Below, in pieces: positions 30,520 to 41,384 of a stretch of 64,000 nucleotides of DNA (position 1 is its first letter; every line of letters starts with the position of its first letter). Below the pieces are notes generated by a model. It worked only from the letters and a program-made list of their open reading frames with translations. It did no database searches and was not told where the DNA came from. Position numbers and translations under genes: made by a program. This stretch comes from Engraulis encrasicolus (taxonomy: Eukaryota; Chordata; Actinopteri; Clupeiformes; Engraulidae): assembly GCF_034702125.1 (NCBI RefSeq), contig NC_085873.1:44592144-44656143 (forward strand). The letters run 5' to 3'.

Positions 30520-31542
30520 ACCTGTGTGAAGCTGGGCCCCCACCTCACGCCCAAAATGCTGAAATAACCCTGCAGATTGTTTGTGCCTGATTGTGCTGTA
30601 AAAATATTTGTTTGCGCTATTAATAAAATAATCGCATAATAATAATAGCATAATAATAATAAAATAAAACGGTTGTAACTTTGCAAAACAAGTGATTGAA
30701 GTGTTAAAGGGACAGTTTGGTCAATTTCAACATGCAGTTGTAATGCTCACACTACCCTGGACTTGTCAGTGCCTGAGAATTTTTTTTCTTCTTCTTCAGC
30801 GGTTTCTGAGATCCTGGTCATTGTAATGGGGGCATCTCAAAAACATCCTGCGTGTCATTTCCAAACGTCCTGCAGTACACGGAAACCGCCACAAGAGAGC
30901 AAGTTGACCACAGCTCGGCGAAAAATAGAAAAATGGGTTAGAAGCGGTTTCCCTGACCGACGCTGAGATATCGTCAAATTGCAAAGGGTTTGTGTACAAA
31001 TTTCCGAAATATAACTCTACATCCTTTAATTTGAACACTTGCTTTGTGCAATTAATCAAGGAAGAGTTTATATTTTTACATCGTGTTGCAGAGAGATCGT
31101 GCTAAAACTGATGAAACAAATAAGCACCATCCGGCGGTGGCAGGAAGTCAGCCATCAACGCATTTTGCCATAGGGAAACTTACAAAGCATACCACGACAA
31201 TCATTTAACAAAACACACAAGTTGTTTTACTTCAAAGATATTGCCTTATATAAGAAACAGATTTTACTTGCAATTTTGAAAATGTAATGCAAATGAGCAC
31301 AAACAAATTCCCTTTGATTGAGACAATACTTTGGAGAAATTTGGACGTGGAGGCGGGGCTGTGTGACGTCACAGGTCAGAAAATGTATTAGAAGTATGAG
31401 AATTTGAGTATTTAAATTAATCAAAAGCCTTAATAGCAAAAACATTTTTTTTTACAGCACAATCCGGCACAAACATATCACAAACAATAAGCAGTGTTAT
31501 TTCAGCATTTTGGTTCTGAGGGGGGAGCAGCTTCACGCAGGT
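30520..31542. mobile_element. Long-TIR element with 9-bp duplication (Mutator-like?)
   Basis: ACCTGTGTGAAGCTG at the left faces CAGCTTCACGCAGGT at the right. The inverted similarity continues through CCAAAATGCTGAAATAA / TTATTTCAGCATTTTGG and TGTGCTGTAAAAA / TTTTTACAGCACA (about 100 bp). The duplication ATTGTGTGA is at 31543-31551 and at 29769-29777, the left copy having been separated by the later hAT insertions. No transposase frame. Confidence 0.7.
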
Positions 31543-32199
31543 ATTGTGTGATGACTGACTGAAGTGTTCATAGACTGCTATGCAGTGTGTGTTGACTGAA
31601 GACAGAGTTTGCTTTTGTTGCATAATGTTAAATGTTAGAGCCTTTTGCATAAAAGATGTCGTGTTTGGAGAATCAGTGCCAGCGGTTAGACTTTGTGAAA
31701 TAAATGAAAATGAACAACCCAAAAAAATCAACAACACAAAAGCAGGATGATTGGTTATGCATCTCACCATGGATGGCCAGCAAACTGCCAAGGGGACTCA
31801 GGTTTCAATACAGTACATTATGGATCTTTTCCCAACCCTACCCTTTATGTCTTTACCGCTTTCTTTCCCCACTTCCCACCCTTTTTAAAATCTCCTCTAA
31901 GGACATTAATAAAACTCCACTGTTGTCGCTCAACATCGTGGCCACTGATGTGGCTGATTAGTAGTGACGCTATCCAGAAACGTCGAGCTACATCAGATCA
32001 CTTGAGCAACGTTAGCACCGATGCTGTCGAGAAACGCACCCTGTATTGTTTCTTTTTTTAGCAGCCAAATAAGAAGGGATCAAAAGTCTAAACCAAGAGT
32101 GAATCAAATGCAGAATATATGGTACAGATGTCCCTGCTCTGTTGTCCACAAGTGCTTTAACTGAGGGAGCAAACATGTAAATAAACTCCTGCTCTGCTG

Positions 32200-32340
32200 T
32201 CAGCATGGTATGCAAACTTTTGTTTGATCAAATCAAATTACTCTCTATGGTAACAGGTGTGCTCAGTCACTTTTTTCCAGCCATCAATCTTGCTGTCATA
32301 GCAGGACAGTCATACATCACAATCAACAGGAGACAACAGG
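32200..32340 (+). promoter_or_regulatory. Relic promoter/5' exon of unit 1
   Basis: Matches the block upstream of genes B-E: CTGCTCTGCTGTCAGCATGG just upstream, TTTTTTCCAGCCATC, and CAATCAACAGGAGACAACAG. The donor is changed to GTCAGG, where the other units have GTAAGG. No receptor exon follows. Confidence 0.5.
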
Positions 32341-32705
32341 TCAGGAAAACTTTTGTTGCAGCACTTTTCTCATTTCTCACAGCAACTTCACTATTGACTT
32401 GTATATTGTTAACAACTTCACTATTGACTTGCCTACTATATGTATATTTTAACAGCCTAAACCTGTGCACTCACATTGCCCTTTTAGTGTATCTATGTTG
32501 GACAGTGGCTGATAATACAGACTACATTAATTTATCATCTGAAGATATAGGTCAACTGGTCTATCCATGGAAAGTTACTTATTTCCCCAAGAGTATCAAT
32601 ATCACAGAATATCTGAATTCAGAGCTGTGTAGCAATACACTATACAGTAGCATACTTTACAATGGAAGCAATGCATTTCCTATGGATGATCAATACTGCA
32701 TTGTA

Positions 32706-33187
32706 ATCAGGACTTTGAACCGATTTTTTCCCCCCAATTGGTTAGTTCCGAACAGAAACGAAATAATAACGTTTCCGGTTATGAGTTCCACCAATAAATT
32801 GACGTTCCCGAACCAGTTGGAACGAAAAAATATTGTTCACCAAACGGTTAATTTCGTTCGTCAGCTGATTACTTCCCATATCTGATGTTAATTAAGCAAG
32901 AAAGACGGAAGTGCAAATGGGTCAGCCTACATTCCAAACTGTTTATTCAAGCGGATGAAAAGAATATTCTCCAGAATTTTGTCCTTCGGGGACGACCTAA
33001 GCGGAGAAAGAATAAACTTCAAAGATGCATGCTGCAAAAATGCATGCTCCACGCTGACTTGGGTCATTGGGAGCGCTATAACGGACATTGCGAGTTTGTG
33101 AATATCTGCATTTGAAGTGGCCATGGATGCCCAATAACAAAGAACAACACTCTTCTCTAACAACGATGCAATGGGAACTCGGCCCAT
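32706..33187 (-). pseudogene. hAT transposase C-terminal fragment
   Basis: Reverse-strand 33187-32927 reads a hAT dimerisation-domain-like peptide with LPMTQVSVEHAF and FILSPLRS motifs, typical of the C-terminus of hAT transposases. The adjacent left end ACTTTGAACCGATTTTTTCC (about 32710) looks like a TIR, also seen truncated at 18911. The N-terminal domains are missing, so it cannot encode an active enzyme. Confidence 0.75.
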
Positions 33188-34799
33188 TTGTATGACAGTG
33201 GTTTCTCTTATTTAAGATGTGGAGTGGAGACTTTGTAATCCACCCTCTGTATCAGACAAACAGCCTGGACAAACTTGGGTCACACCTCCTTAGACCTAAC
33301 CTAGACCTGGGCCCTACCATAATTCCTGTGGCATCCCAACATGCTGTCTGCCTCTTCAATTTCACATCCCCTTGGACTGGAAACCAGTGAAATTCAAGCC
33401 TTTCCAATCGCTCAATGGAGCAGATAAATTGTGATTTCCTACGTATTTTACAAATATTGTTCTTGATCACTGTTACCCATTGTTTCAAACTGAGTCATAC
33501 AAAGTCATTATCATCACTATATCAGCATAGAAAAAGCCACGTTGTGGGCATGTTTTCACACGTTGAACACATTTGCCATACGTATAACACATGTTTTTTC
33601 TTAACAGTTAATTTATGTACAATCAAAGTAGTACAGATTTCATTTCTTTAGCTCTGATAACCACACAGAAACACTTACTAATGACTTTTAGAAACTATCC
33701 ACAGCTGTATGAAAGCACTTGAACACCTATTTGACACTCTCTCTCAAAACTCTTTATTTAGCAATCAGTCTTTCACAATGTCTTGGTAGTGCTCAGCAGG
33801 ATACTTAGTTTACTTATATTCTATCATTTCTATCATTCTTGCACTGCAATAAAGTGTATTTTGCTTTACTAGCATTTTCTATTTTTATGTTATGTAATTC
33901 AGTTACCAGTCAAAATCAAAATAAAGAACATAAACAAAATCATATGCAGCATTCTGAGTCTCAGTCAAATTCCTTGCAAGAAATATTATTTCTGATATAC
34001 CTAGCTTACTTGCAGTCTTTGTGCAAACATTTCACTCAGCTTTCGGTCACTAGAGTGACTCACTGGCAAAGGAAAAGAAACAAAATGGCACTGGCATGAA
34101 AGTTAAGTAATTGGCAAAAGTGTAATACATTGTAAAGTTGTGTAAAAATAATGGGCATATTTAATATTTTTCTGACCATTGTGTGATGACTGACTGTTAG
34201 TGTTCATACACTGCTTTGCACTGCGATTTTTAAAATCTCCCGTAAGGACAGAGTAATTAATAAAACTTAATAAACGTTTCTGAATAGAGCACTATTAAAG
34301 TAAATTAGTAGAGTAGTGTAAAGTAGAGCAACTACTCTACTGACTTACTTGGTTGCAATGCAGTTTCCAAAAGGCCACCTACTAAGTTGATTAATGGTTA
34401 ATAGTGACGCTATCCTGAAAAGTTGAGCCACATCAGTGGCCACGATATTGAGCGACAACAGTGGAGTGTTTTTAATTCATAACTATGTCCTTACAGGAGA
34501 TTTTAAAAAGTGGGGTAAGTGGGGACAGATATGGGTAATGAGATAAAGGGTAGGGTTGGGAAAATTTCCATATCACATCACTTAAGCAACGTTAGCAACG
34601 AGAAACGCAGAAACACGAGAAATGCATGCCTGTATTGTTTTTTTTTGCTCAGCACCCAGATATCATATATTTTAAGTGTGCAGACCTCTCACTATAAAAT
34701 CAATAGTCACAGGTCCTAAACCAAGAGTCAATCAAATGAAGACTATACGGTACAGATGTCCCTGCTCCGTTGTCCACAAGTGATTTAACTGAGGAGCAA

Positions 34800-34959
34800 A
34801 ACATGTAAATATACTCCAGCTCTGCTACCAGCATTAGGCAAAGTTGTCAAAATCAAATTATTCTCTAAGGAAACAGGTGCGCTCAGTGACTTTTTTCCAG
34901 CCATCCATCCCGCTGTCATAACAGGACAGTCGCACATCACAATCAACAGGAGACAACAG
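34800..34959 (+). promoter_or_regulatory. Candidate promoter and non-coding 5' exon of gene B
   Basis: A TATA-like GTAAATATACTCC (34805-34817) precedes a block ending CAATCAACAGGAGACAACAG, with donor GTAAGG at 34960. The acceptor TTTTTAG ends at 36404, 8 bp before the ATG, giving an intron of about 1.4 kb. The block and both splice signals are kept in units 3, 4b and 5. Inferred; no transcript data. Confidence 0.5.
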
Positions 34960-35731
34960 GTAAGGAAAACTTTTGTTGCAGCACTTTTCTCATTTCTCAA
35001 AAAACGTCACTATTGATTTGTGTATTGTTAACAACTTGACTATTGACTTGTATACTGTATGTGTATCTCAAATGCGTAAAGCCAACCCAAAAGTCGAAAT
35101 CAAACCTTATGGACAGATACTGTATACACACCATTGTTCAGGCTGAGTTAGAATCCTGTTGGGTTTCATCAGTTGTTAGTAATGAATAGAAAAATTGAAG
35201 GACATGTCTGTGCACTCTCATTGCCCTTTTTAGTGTATTTATGTTGGACTGTGGCTGATATACAGACATTACATTAATTTATCATCTGAAGATATAAGTC
35301 AACTGGTCTATGGAAAGTTACTATTTTTTTCCAAGATTACCATCACCACAGAATATTGTAATTCAGAGCTGTGTAGAAATATGTACTATTCAATACTTTA
35401 CAATGGAAGCAATGCATTTCCAATGGATACTCATTAGACTGTAATAGGCCCAAATGAATGCAATTTTCTGTAGGAAGCGTATGATACACCCTCTTCCTCA
35501 TTTGATGATCATGGTCAAGGACCTCAGTCAAATAAATGACCTTGCTAAAATCCATATGTCTAGCGTAATCCTTATAATAAAAAGATTTTTCAATACAGTA
35601 TATGAGTGTTACGCAAAGGAGAACCAGGGAGGAAAGAATCTTGACAGTATTGGGACACGCTTCACTTCCACATGCATGTGCATGTTAGGGTCAAAAATGA
35701 CTCGAAGTGTAATAATACTAATAATTATAAT

Positions 35732-36012
35732 TAGAGATGTACAGGATCCAAGATCCGGTTCCGGATCCGGCAGGATAATAGGGGTTTTTCAGACTATCCG
35801 GATCCAGTTCCAGGATCCAGGATCCGGTAGCCGAGGCTTTTTAAGTCAAAATAGTTTGAGCCAACGTGATAAAAAGGGCCCACGTGTGTGAGTAGGCTAT
35901 GTGTTTCAACCCTTTCGTAGGATCCGGTATCCGGTTCCGGATCCGGCAGGATCTTAAGCAGTGGATCCGGTATCCGGTAGGATCCTAAAAATCAGGATCC
36001 GGTGCATCTCTA
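35732..36012. mobile_element. 281-bp hAT MITE rich in GGATCC
   Basis: Ends TAGAGATGTACAGGATCC and GGATCCGGTGCATCTCTA. A perfect 8-bp duplication ATTATAAT flanks it (35724-35731, 36013-36020). The interior is built of repeated GGATCCGG/CCGGATCC motifs. Absent from units 3-5. Confidence 0.92.
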
Positions 36013-36029
36013 ATTATAATACTAACCAG

Positions 36030-36240
36030 AAATGCAGTCAAGAGAGTGCAGACCTCCGCCTAGGAAGCTGTTTAGGATTAAGGATAAGGATCACCACCAA
36101 AATTGAATCACTTGTTCCTTCTGTCATTTCAAAGAACTCCCCAACATTTCATCATAATCCATTCATAACAGTTTGAGTTATCCTGCTGACAGACAGACAA
36201 ACAAACAGACAAACCAACCATCTTCACGGAGGTAACAATG
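36030..36240. repeat. Dispersed repeat with CAGACCTCCGCC end
   Basis: GAGTGCAGACCTCCGCC at the left and ACGGAGGTAAC at the right, with CATAATCCATTCATAACAG and a run of ACAGACAAACA. It resembles the teleost repeat nested at 22886-23711. Non-coding. Confidence 0.5.
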
Positions 36241-36412
36241 AGCACCAGATTACTGGCCTTTGCATGAAATTGATGCGTTATTGTATAAGATAGGGTTGGC
36301 AGGAGTACTCTAGTACGGTACGGTAGTACCATAAAACTTCATGCTGCAGATTAGTCATAGATATTTGATAAATATTTTCACAAGTGCCGCGACATCATTT
36401 TTAGGTGGACTT

Positions 36413-37312
36413 ATGACCATGAGCACTGCGTCCTCAAGCATCACGAGTGCCACAAATGCTACTGAAGACTTTGACTTCTACTGCACTGAGATGCCTGTTG
36501 GTCCCAGAATTTGGGCTGCCGCGAGTGTACTCTCTGGTTGTGTGGGTTTTCCTGCCAGCGTGTGGCTCCTGTGGGTGCTTGTTCAGAGGCAACGCAGTGG
36601 CATGACCAACGACATCAGCATCCTCAACCTCACCGCCATGGACCTGGTCTTTAACGGTTCTGCAATACCAGGCATGCTGAATTACATGGTATGGAGGAAT
36701 GGCCATTTTAATTTATTTCAAAGCATGTTGTATAGTTTGAATGTAACTGGAAGACCTATTTTCATGGCATGTATGTGTGTGGACTGTTTCATGGCTGTGG
36801 TTTACCCCATTACCTACATGAAGATGAAGCGTTCAAGATACAGACTGCTGTTCTGTGTAGCAGTGTGGGTTTTCACGCTGTGTTCCGGCATATGCAGTCT
36901 ATTATTTATCAGTATAGAGTTGTATTTTGTATTCCACAGCGTTGTATACTCCCTAACCGTTCCAGCCATTGTTGTCTGTGACCTTGTTATCCTCTACTCG
37001 TTGAGAAAGCCAGATCCTTCTGGAAGGAGTGGCGTCCACCCACAGAAGCAGAGGGCTATGCAGACCATCACCTTTAGTCTGGCTATGACCGCGGTGTGCT
37101 ACCTTCCTACGCTTGTGCTTCCTTTCTTCAATCTCATGCCTGTTAGTTACCAATTGAAGCACTGTTTCGTCAACATGCCTTTTTATATCACACCGTTGCT
37201 TGGGGGTACCATCATGCCCCTGCTCCAACTGCACAGCCTGGGGAAGCTGAGGGGTCTGCAGCAGTGTACTAGTGTCTCTGGGCCCCCAGTTGAGCCAACA
37301 CAACAGCCTTAA
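36413..37312 (+). CDS. Atypical class A GPCR, gene B (299 aa)
   Basis: Single coding exon beginning just after acceptor TTTTTAG (36404); a second in-frame ATG is at residue 3. The extracellular N-terminus has sequon NAT (15) and Cys24. Approximate membrane segments: TM1 33-58, TM2 69-92, TM3 105-130, TM4 145-168, TM5 172-197, TM6 218-243, TM7 252-276. Retained: Asp77 (2.50), Pro184 (5.50), Pro232 of CYLP, Pro269 of TM7. Lost: TM1 Asn, TM3 Cys (Asn at that position), DRY Arg (DCF, 124-126), NPxxY (MPLLQ). ICL3 carries KPDPSGRSGVHPQKQRAM, shared by the family. Reading frame intact with no stops, suggesting purifying selection. Ligand and coupling unknown. Upstream ATG at 36341 is in frame but lies in the presumed intron. 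Confidence 0.88.
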   Translation: MTMSTASSSITSATNATEDFDFYCTEMPVGPRIWAAASVLSGCVGFPASVWLLWVLVQRQRSGMTNDISILNLTAMDLVFNGSAIPGMLNYMVWRNGHFNLFQSMLYSLNVTGRPIFMACMCVDCFMAVVYPITYMKMKRSRYRLLFCVAVWVFTLCSGICSLLFISIELYFVFHSVVYSLTVPAIVVCDLVILYSLRKPDPSGRSGVHPQKQRAMQTITFSLAMTAVCYLPTLVLPFFNLMPVSYQLKHCFVNMPFYITPLLGGTIMPLLQLHSLGKLRGLQQCTSVSGPPVEPTQQP

Positions 37313-37324
37313 GATCATACGAGC

Positions 37325-37860
37325 AGTCATGGGTAAGCAGTTAGGGCGTCAGACTTGTAGCCCAAAGGTTGCCAGATTGAATCCCGACCCGCCAGTGCAC
37401 TTAACCAGTGCTCTCCCCCATTAACCAGGGGACATGTGAAGAGTTCAGATGCAAAACCCCCTAAATGCCTTTTCAGAAAATAATCTTAATTATTTTTTAT
37501 TTAATACAAAACTATCAAAATTGCATATTTTTATTTTATTTATGTAATATAACTATTTATATGTACATGAATGTAAACCAAACCAACAACGGGGTTCTAT
37601 CAAAATATAGAAGTGCAGGTCTTCAGAAATGGAGTTAGGGGGTTTTGCATCTGAACTCTTCATGTATGGTTACTGTTGCTATACAATGTTTTTACATCTA
37701 ATAGACTAAATAAATTCATTCATTCATTCATTCATTTTTTCATTCAGTGCTCTCCCCCATCCTCCTCCATGACTAAGGTACCCTGAGCATGGTACCGTCC
37801 CGCTGCACTGCTCCCTTTCGGGCGCCATTTAGGGCTATCCCCTTACCTTGCATGGGTGAG
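37325..37860 (+). mobile_element. tRNA-derived SINE after gene B, split by a MITE
   Basis: Head GGGTAAGCAGTTAGGGCGTC (A-box-like) and GGTTGCCAGATTGAATCCC (B-box-like), tail with CATGACTAAGGTACCCTGAG and TTCGGGCGCCATTTAGGG. Starts about 12 bp after the gene B stop. The same SINE at the same place follows gene C but not gene D. Confidence 0.8.
37438..37661. mobile_element. 224-bp MITE, with clean empty site in unit 3
   Basis: GAAGAGTTCAGATGCAAAAC at the left is inverted as GTTTTGCATCTGAACTCTTC. Flanked by ATGT on both sides (37434-37437, 37662-37665). Unit 3 at about 42405 reads GGGGACATGTATGGTTACTG, exactly the pre-insertion site. Confidence 0.9.
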
Positions 37861-39188
37861 TAGGCTTGGGCGATGTTCCCCTAATTGGCAGCTGACGATG
37901 TTTACAGTGAGACGATGCGATGGACGATGACATCGTCGTCGTTGGGGGGGGGGGGGGGTGTAATATTATTTTTTTATTACTTTTTTTTTTTAAATGATCA
38001 TATGTTTCGTTTTTTTTGGCTTTCGCTAAGCTATTATTTTAATATATTTGCTTTAAGAGTAGGCCTAAGTCAAATGTATTAGCAGTTTTTAAATTCTTGC
38101 AAAAAAAAGTTTAAACCTCCTCCAGCTGCGCTACTGTCTGCAACAGAGATGGTCGCTCCTCTGCTGTCTGTGAGAGCGACTCTCCCCGACCGACCCCTCC
38201 CCATCGCCCTTCTTGTCTCTCGTGTCACCATCAGCTGCTTCAAGCCCGCTCTTCCAAACTCCACCGAGTGGAAACTTATTTTCAGTAAATTTCGCGATGC
38301 AGCCTACTGCAGGCTGCTACTAGAGTGTGTTATTTAACGGCGTCGTTCTATTTCAAGACCAGCTGTGTCACGGCGTTATTTGCATACCGGTACATAACTT
38401 TAGCCATGCAGGGAAGCCCAGAACGTTTGTCAAATGGAAGAGATGAGAACCCACGCGTGCCTTCTCGAGGTTTTGCAATGGATTTTAGCCCGAGTTAACA
38501 AATTACCCGACGCGAATGTTTCTTAAGCACACGGCGAGACTTTTTAATTCATCAATGGAAATAATTGCGGTGAAGCCCCAAAGACGCGGGCAGACATGGA
38601 ATCGCTTGCGCTCCCTCTTGGCAGTGGGCTAATCAGAAGTGTAGCCTACAATCTTGTGTGGCTACTTCACAAGACATCTCCATCGAGGAGAGATTAAACA
38701 TTTTGAGTCGAATTTCCGTTAAACATGAAATGGTAAACTGTCGCAATTGCTGAACGATTTGTTGCTTTCACTTTAGGCTACTCCGGAGGGAGAACCAATG
38801 CCTCATGACTCTCCGTTGTAGAAACTTGGGTCACATAAATAAATGTAGGCAATCAGACACTTACTTGAACTCATATGCAGCAAACATTAGGGCTTAGTTC
38901 ACAAGTTTGTTTTTATTCCATTGCGTTTTTTTCGTAGCTATAAAATCCACTCTGCTTGAGGCTTGTGTTGACAACCTCGGTCCGTTCAGTCCTGCTACCT
39001 GCGCAGTCCGCTGCTACTAAGGATTTTACGGTAATGTTTCAGTTTATTGCAATGCCGAGCACTGTAATGATGGCAATAGCAGCGGCTTCAAAAATACAAA
39101 TTCCTTGGCATCACGATGTTGGCTGTCCATCGTGATGCCAGCTGTCCATCGCCGATGGACGATGACATCGTCTATCGGCACAACCCTA
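37861..39188. mobile_element. 1.33-kb hAT-like element between genes B and C
   Basis: Left end TAGGCTTGGGCGATG and right end CACAACCCTA, with CGATGGACGATGACATCGTC motifs inverted near both ends. A perfect 8-bp duplication TGGGTGAG lies at 37853-37860 and 39189-39196. Unit 3 has the undisturbed site (about 42563). No transposase frame found. Confidence 0.9.
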
Positions 39189-40899
39189 TGGGTGAGGCAT
39201 AAATTCAGTTTCGTTGTGTGCAATGTCCCCTTGTGTGCTGTAAAGCGCTCTGTCACAATGACAATGGGAATTGGAGTTTCCCAGTTGGGCTTTCACTATT
39301 TAGACCATTAAAACAAATACTTTGGGATGGGTACATAACCCTCTGTATCAGACAAACAGCCTTGACAAACTTGGGTCACACCTCCTTAGACCTAACCTAG
39401 ACCTGGGCCCTACCATAATTTCTGTGACATCCCAACATGCTGTCTGCCCCTTCAATTCCACAACCCCTTGCACTAGAAACCACTAAAATTCAAGCCTTTT
39501 CAATCACTCAATGGAGCAGATAAATTATGTTTTCCTGCATATTTTGTAAATATTTTCTTGATCATTGTTTGAAACATACAAAGTCCTCATTATCACTATT
39601 TCAGCATAGAAATAGCCACGTTGTGACGTTGTGGGCAAGATTTCACATATTCTTGACATATTTTCAATACATAACACCATTTTTTTTAAACGGTTAATTT
39701 ATGTGCCATCAAAGTAGTACAGATTTCTTATCTCTTTTTTGCAGAAACATCTACTCATTACTTTTAGAAACAAACTATCGCTGATTGAAAGCACTGAAGC
39801 ACCCATTTACACTTCCACTCAAAACTCTTTATTTAGCAATCAGTATCTCACATTGTCTTGGTTGTTCTCAGCAGGGTACTTAGTTTACTTATATTCTATC
39901 ATTTTTATAATTCTTGCACTGCAATTAAGTGTATTTTGCTTTACTAGCATTTTCTGCTATTTGTATTTCATGTAATTCAGTTATCAGTCAAAATGAAAAT
40001 AAAGAACATAAACAAAATCATATCCATCATTCTGAGTCTCAATGAAATTACTTGCAAGAAAGATAGTTTTTGATATGCCTAGCTTACTTGAAGTCTCTGT
40101 GCAAACCTTTCACTGAGCTTTCGGTTAATAGAGTGACTCACTGCCACAGGAAAAGAAACAAAATGGCACTGGCATGAAAGCGAAGTAATTGGCAACAGTG
40201 TAATAAATTGTGTCAAAATAACGACCATATCTTGTTTTTTTTCCCGGCCATTTCCATTGTGTGATGCTTTGCAGTGTGTGTTGACTGAAGACAGGGTTGC
40301 ATATGTTAAATGACTTAGTACCATTAGAGTCCTTTGTAAACAAGATGTTGTATTTTGAGAATCCGTGTCAGTGGTTAGACTTTGTGAAATAAATGAAAAT
40401 GAACAACCCAAAAAATCAACAACACAAAAGCAGGATGATTGGTTATGCATCTCACCATGGATGGCCAGCAAACTGCCAAGGGGACGCAGGTTTGAATACA
40501 GTACATTATGGATCTTTTCCCAACCCTACCATTTATGTCTTTACCGCTTTCTTTCCCCACTTCCACACACTTTTTAAAATCTCCCGTAAGTTAAGGACAT
40601 AGTAATTATTAAAACTCCACTGTTGTCGCTCAATATCGTGGCCACTGATGTGGCTCAACGTTGGTTAGTAGTGACGCTATCCAGAAACGGTGAGTTACAT
40701 CACCTCACTTTAGCAACATTAGCATCCATGCTGTCGAGAAACACACGCCTGTATTGTTTTTTTTTACTTTCAGCACCCAGATAAGAAGGGATCAAAAGTC
40801 ATAGGGCCTTGCAAACACAAAGAGTAAATCAAATCAAGAATATATGGTAGCCTACAGATGTCCCTGCTCCGTTGTCCACAAGTGCTTTAACAAGTGCAA

Positions 40900-41067
40900 A
40901 CATGTAAATAAACTCCTGCTCTGCTGCCAGCATGGTATGCAAACTTTTGTTTCATCAAATCAAATTACTCTCTAAGGTGGGCAGGTGTGCTCAGTGACTT
41001 TTTCCATATCATCCATATCCATATCATAACAGGACAGTCATACCTCACAATCAACTGGAGACAACAG
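40900..41067 (+). promoter_or_regulatory. Candidate promoter and non-coding 5' exon of gene C
   Basis: CATGTAAATAAACTCCTGCT (about 40901) is TATA-like. The block ends CTGGAGACAACAG with donor GTAAGG. The acceptor TTTTTAG ends at 41376, so the intron here would be only about 309 bp, much shorter than in units 2 and 4b. Confidence 0.5.
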
Positions 41068-41384
41068 GTAAGGAAAACTTTTGTTGCAGCACTTTTTTCA
41101 TTTTTCACAGCAACTTCCCCATTGATTGTATATTGTTAACAACTTGACTTGTATACTGTATGTATATTTCAAAAGCCTAAAGCCAACCTCAAGCAAAATG
41201 TTTTGCGATGAGTCAAAATCCTGTTTGGTTTCAACATTTAATAATATTAACATCCCTTTCAGAGAATTCAGAAAGCTTCCTCTTGCATCCAGAGTTAATT
41301 CTGTTAGATGTGGTGTATCCTTCTTGGTGGTATGCAGACATTACCTTGGATATAAGTGCTGCAACATTATTTTTAGGTAGAATA

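Larger units (their letters stand above)
28475..32705 (+). repeat. GPCR tandem unit 1, without a GPCR exon
   Basis: Shares ordered blocks with the units at 33236, 39331, 42656, 51922 and 61960. Examples are TTGTTTGAAACTGAGTCA, TGCTCAGCAGGATACTTAGT, CTTTCGGTCACTAGAGTG, TGGTTATGCATCTCACCATG and the promoter/5'-exon block. After about 32705 it is cut off by a hAT fragment before any receptor exon. Carries the insertions listed between 28781 and 31542. Confidence 0.8.
33236..39330 (+). repeat. GPCR tandem unit 2 (carries gene B)
   Basis: The left edge is set by CCCTCTGTATCAGACAAACA, repeated at 39337, and the unit continues to the same motif. Contains the 5' flank, 5' exon, intron, gene B, and SINE in the same order as unit 3. 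Insertions specific to this unit are 35732-36012, 37438-37661 and 37861-39188. Confidence 0.85.

Noticed and set aside
36341..36412. N-terminal extension of gene B (and likewise 41208-41384 for C, 56643-56774 for D)
   Set aside because: The frames are open upstream, but the extensions differ completely between paralogues. Each is cut by the conserved TTTTTAG acceptor, and the aligned proteins begin at the ATG just after it.
37328..37400. tRNA gene from A-box/B-box-like sequence (also 42301-42370 and 608-680)
   Set aside because: The A and B boxes are followed by SINE bodies and tails, no full cloverleaf could be drawn, and copies sit in identical places after duplicated genes.
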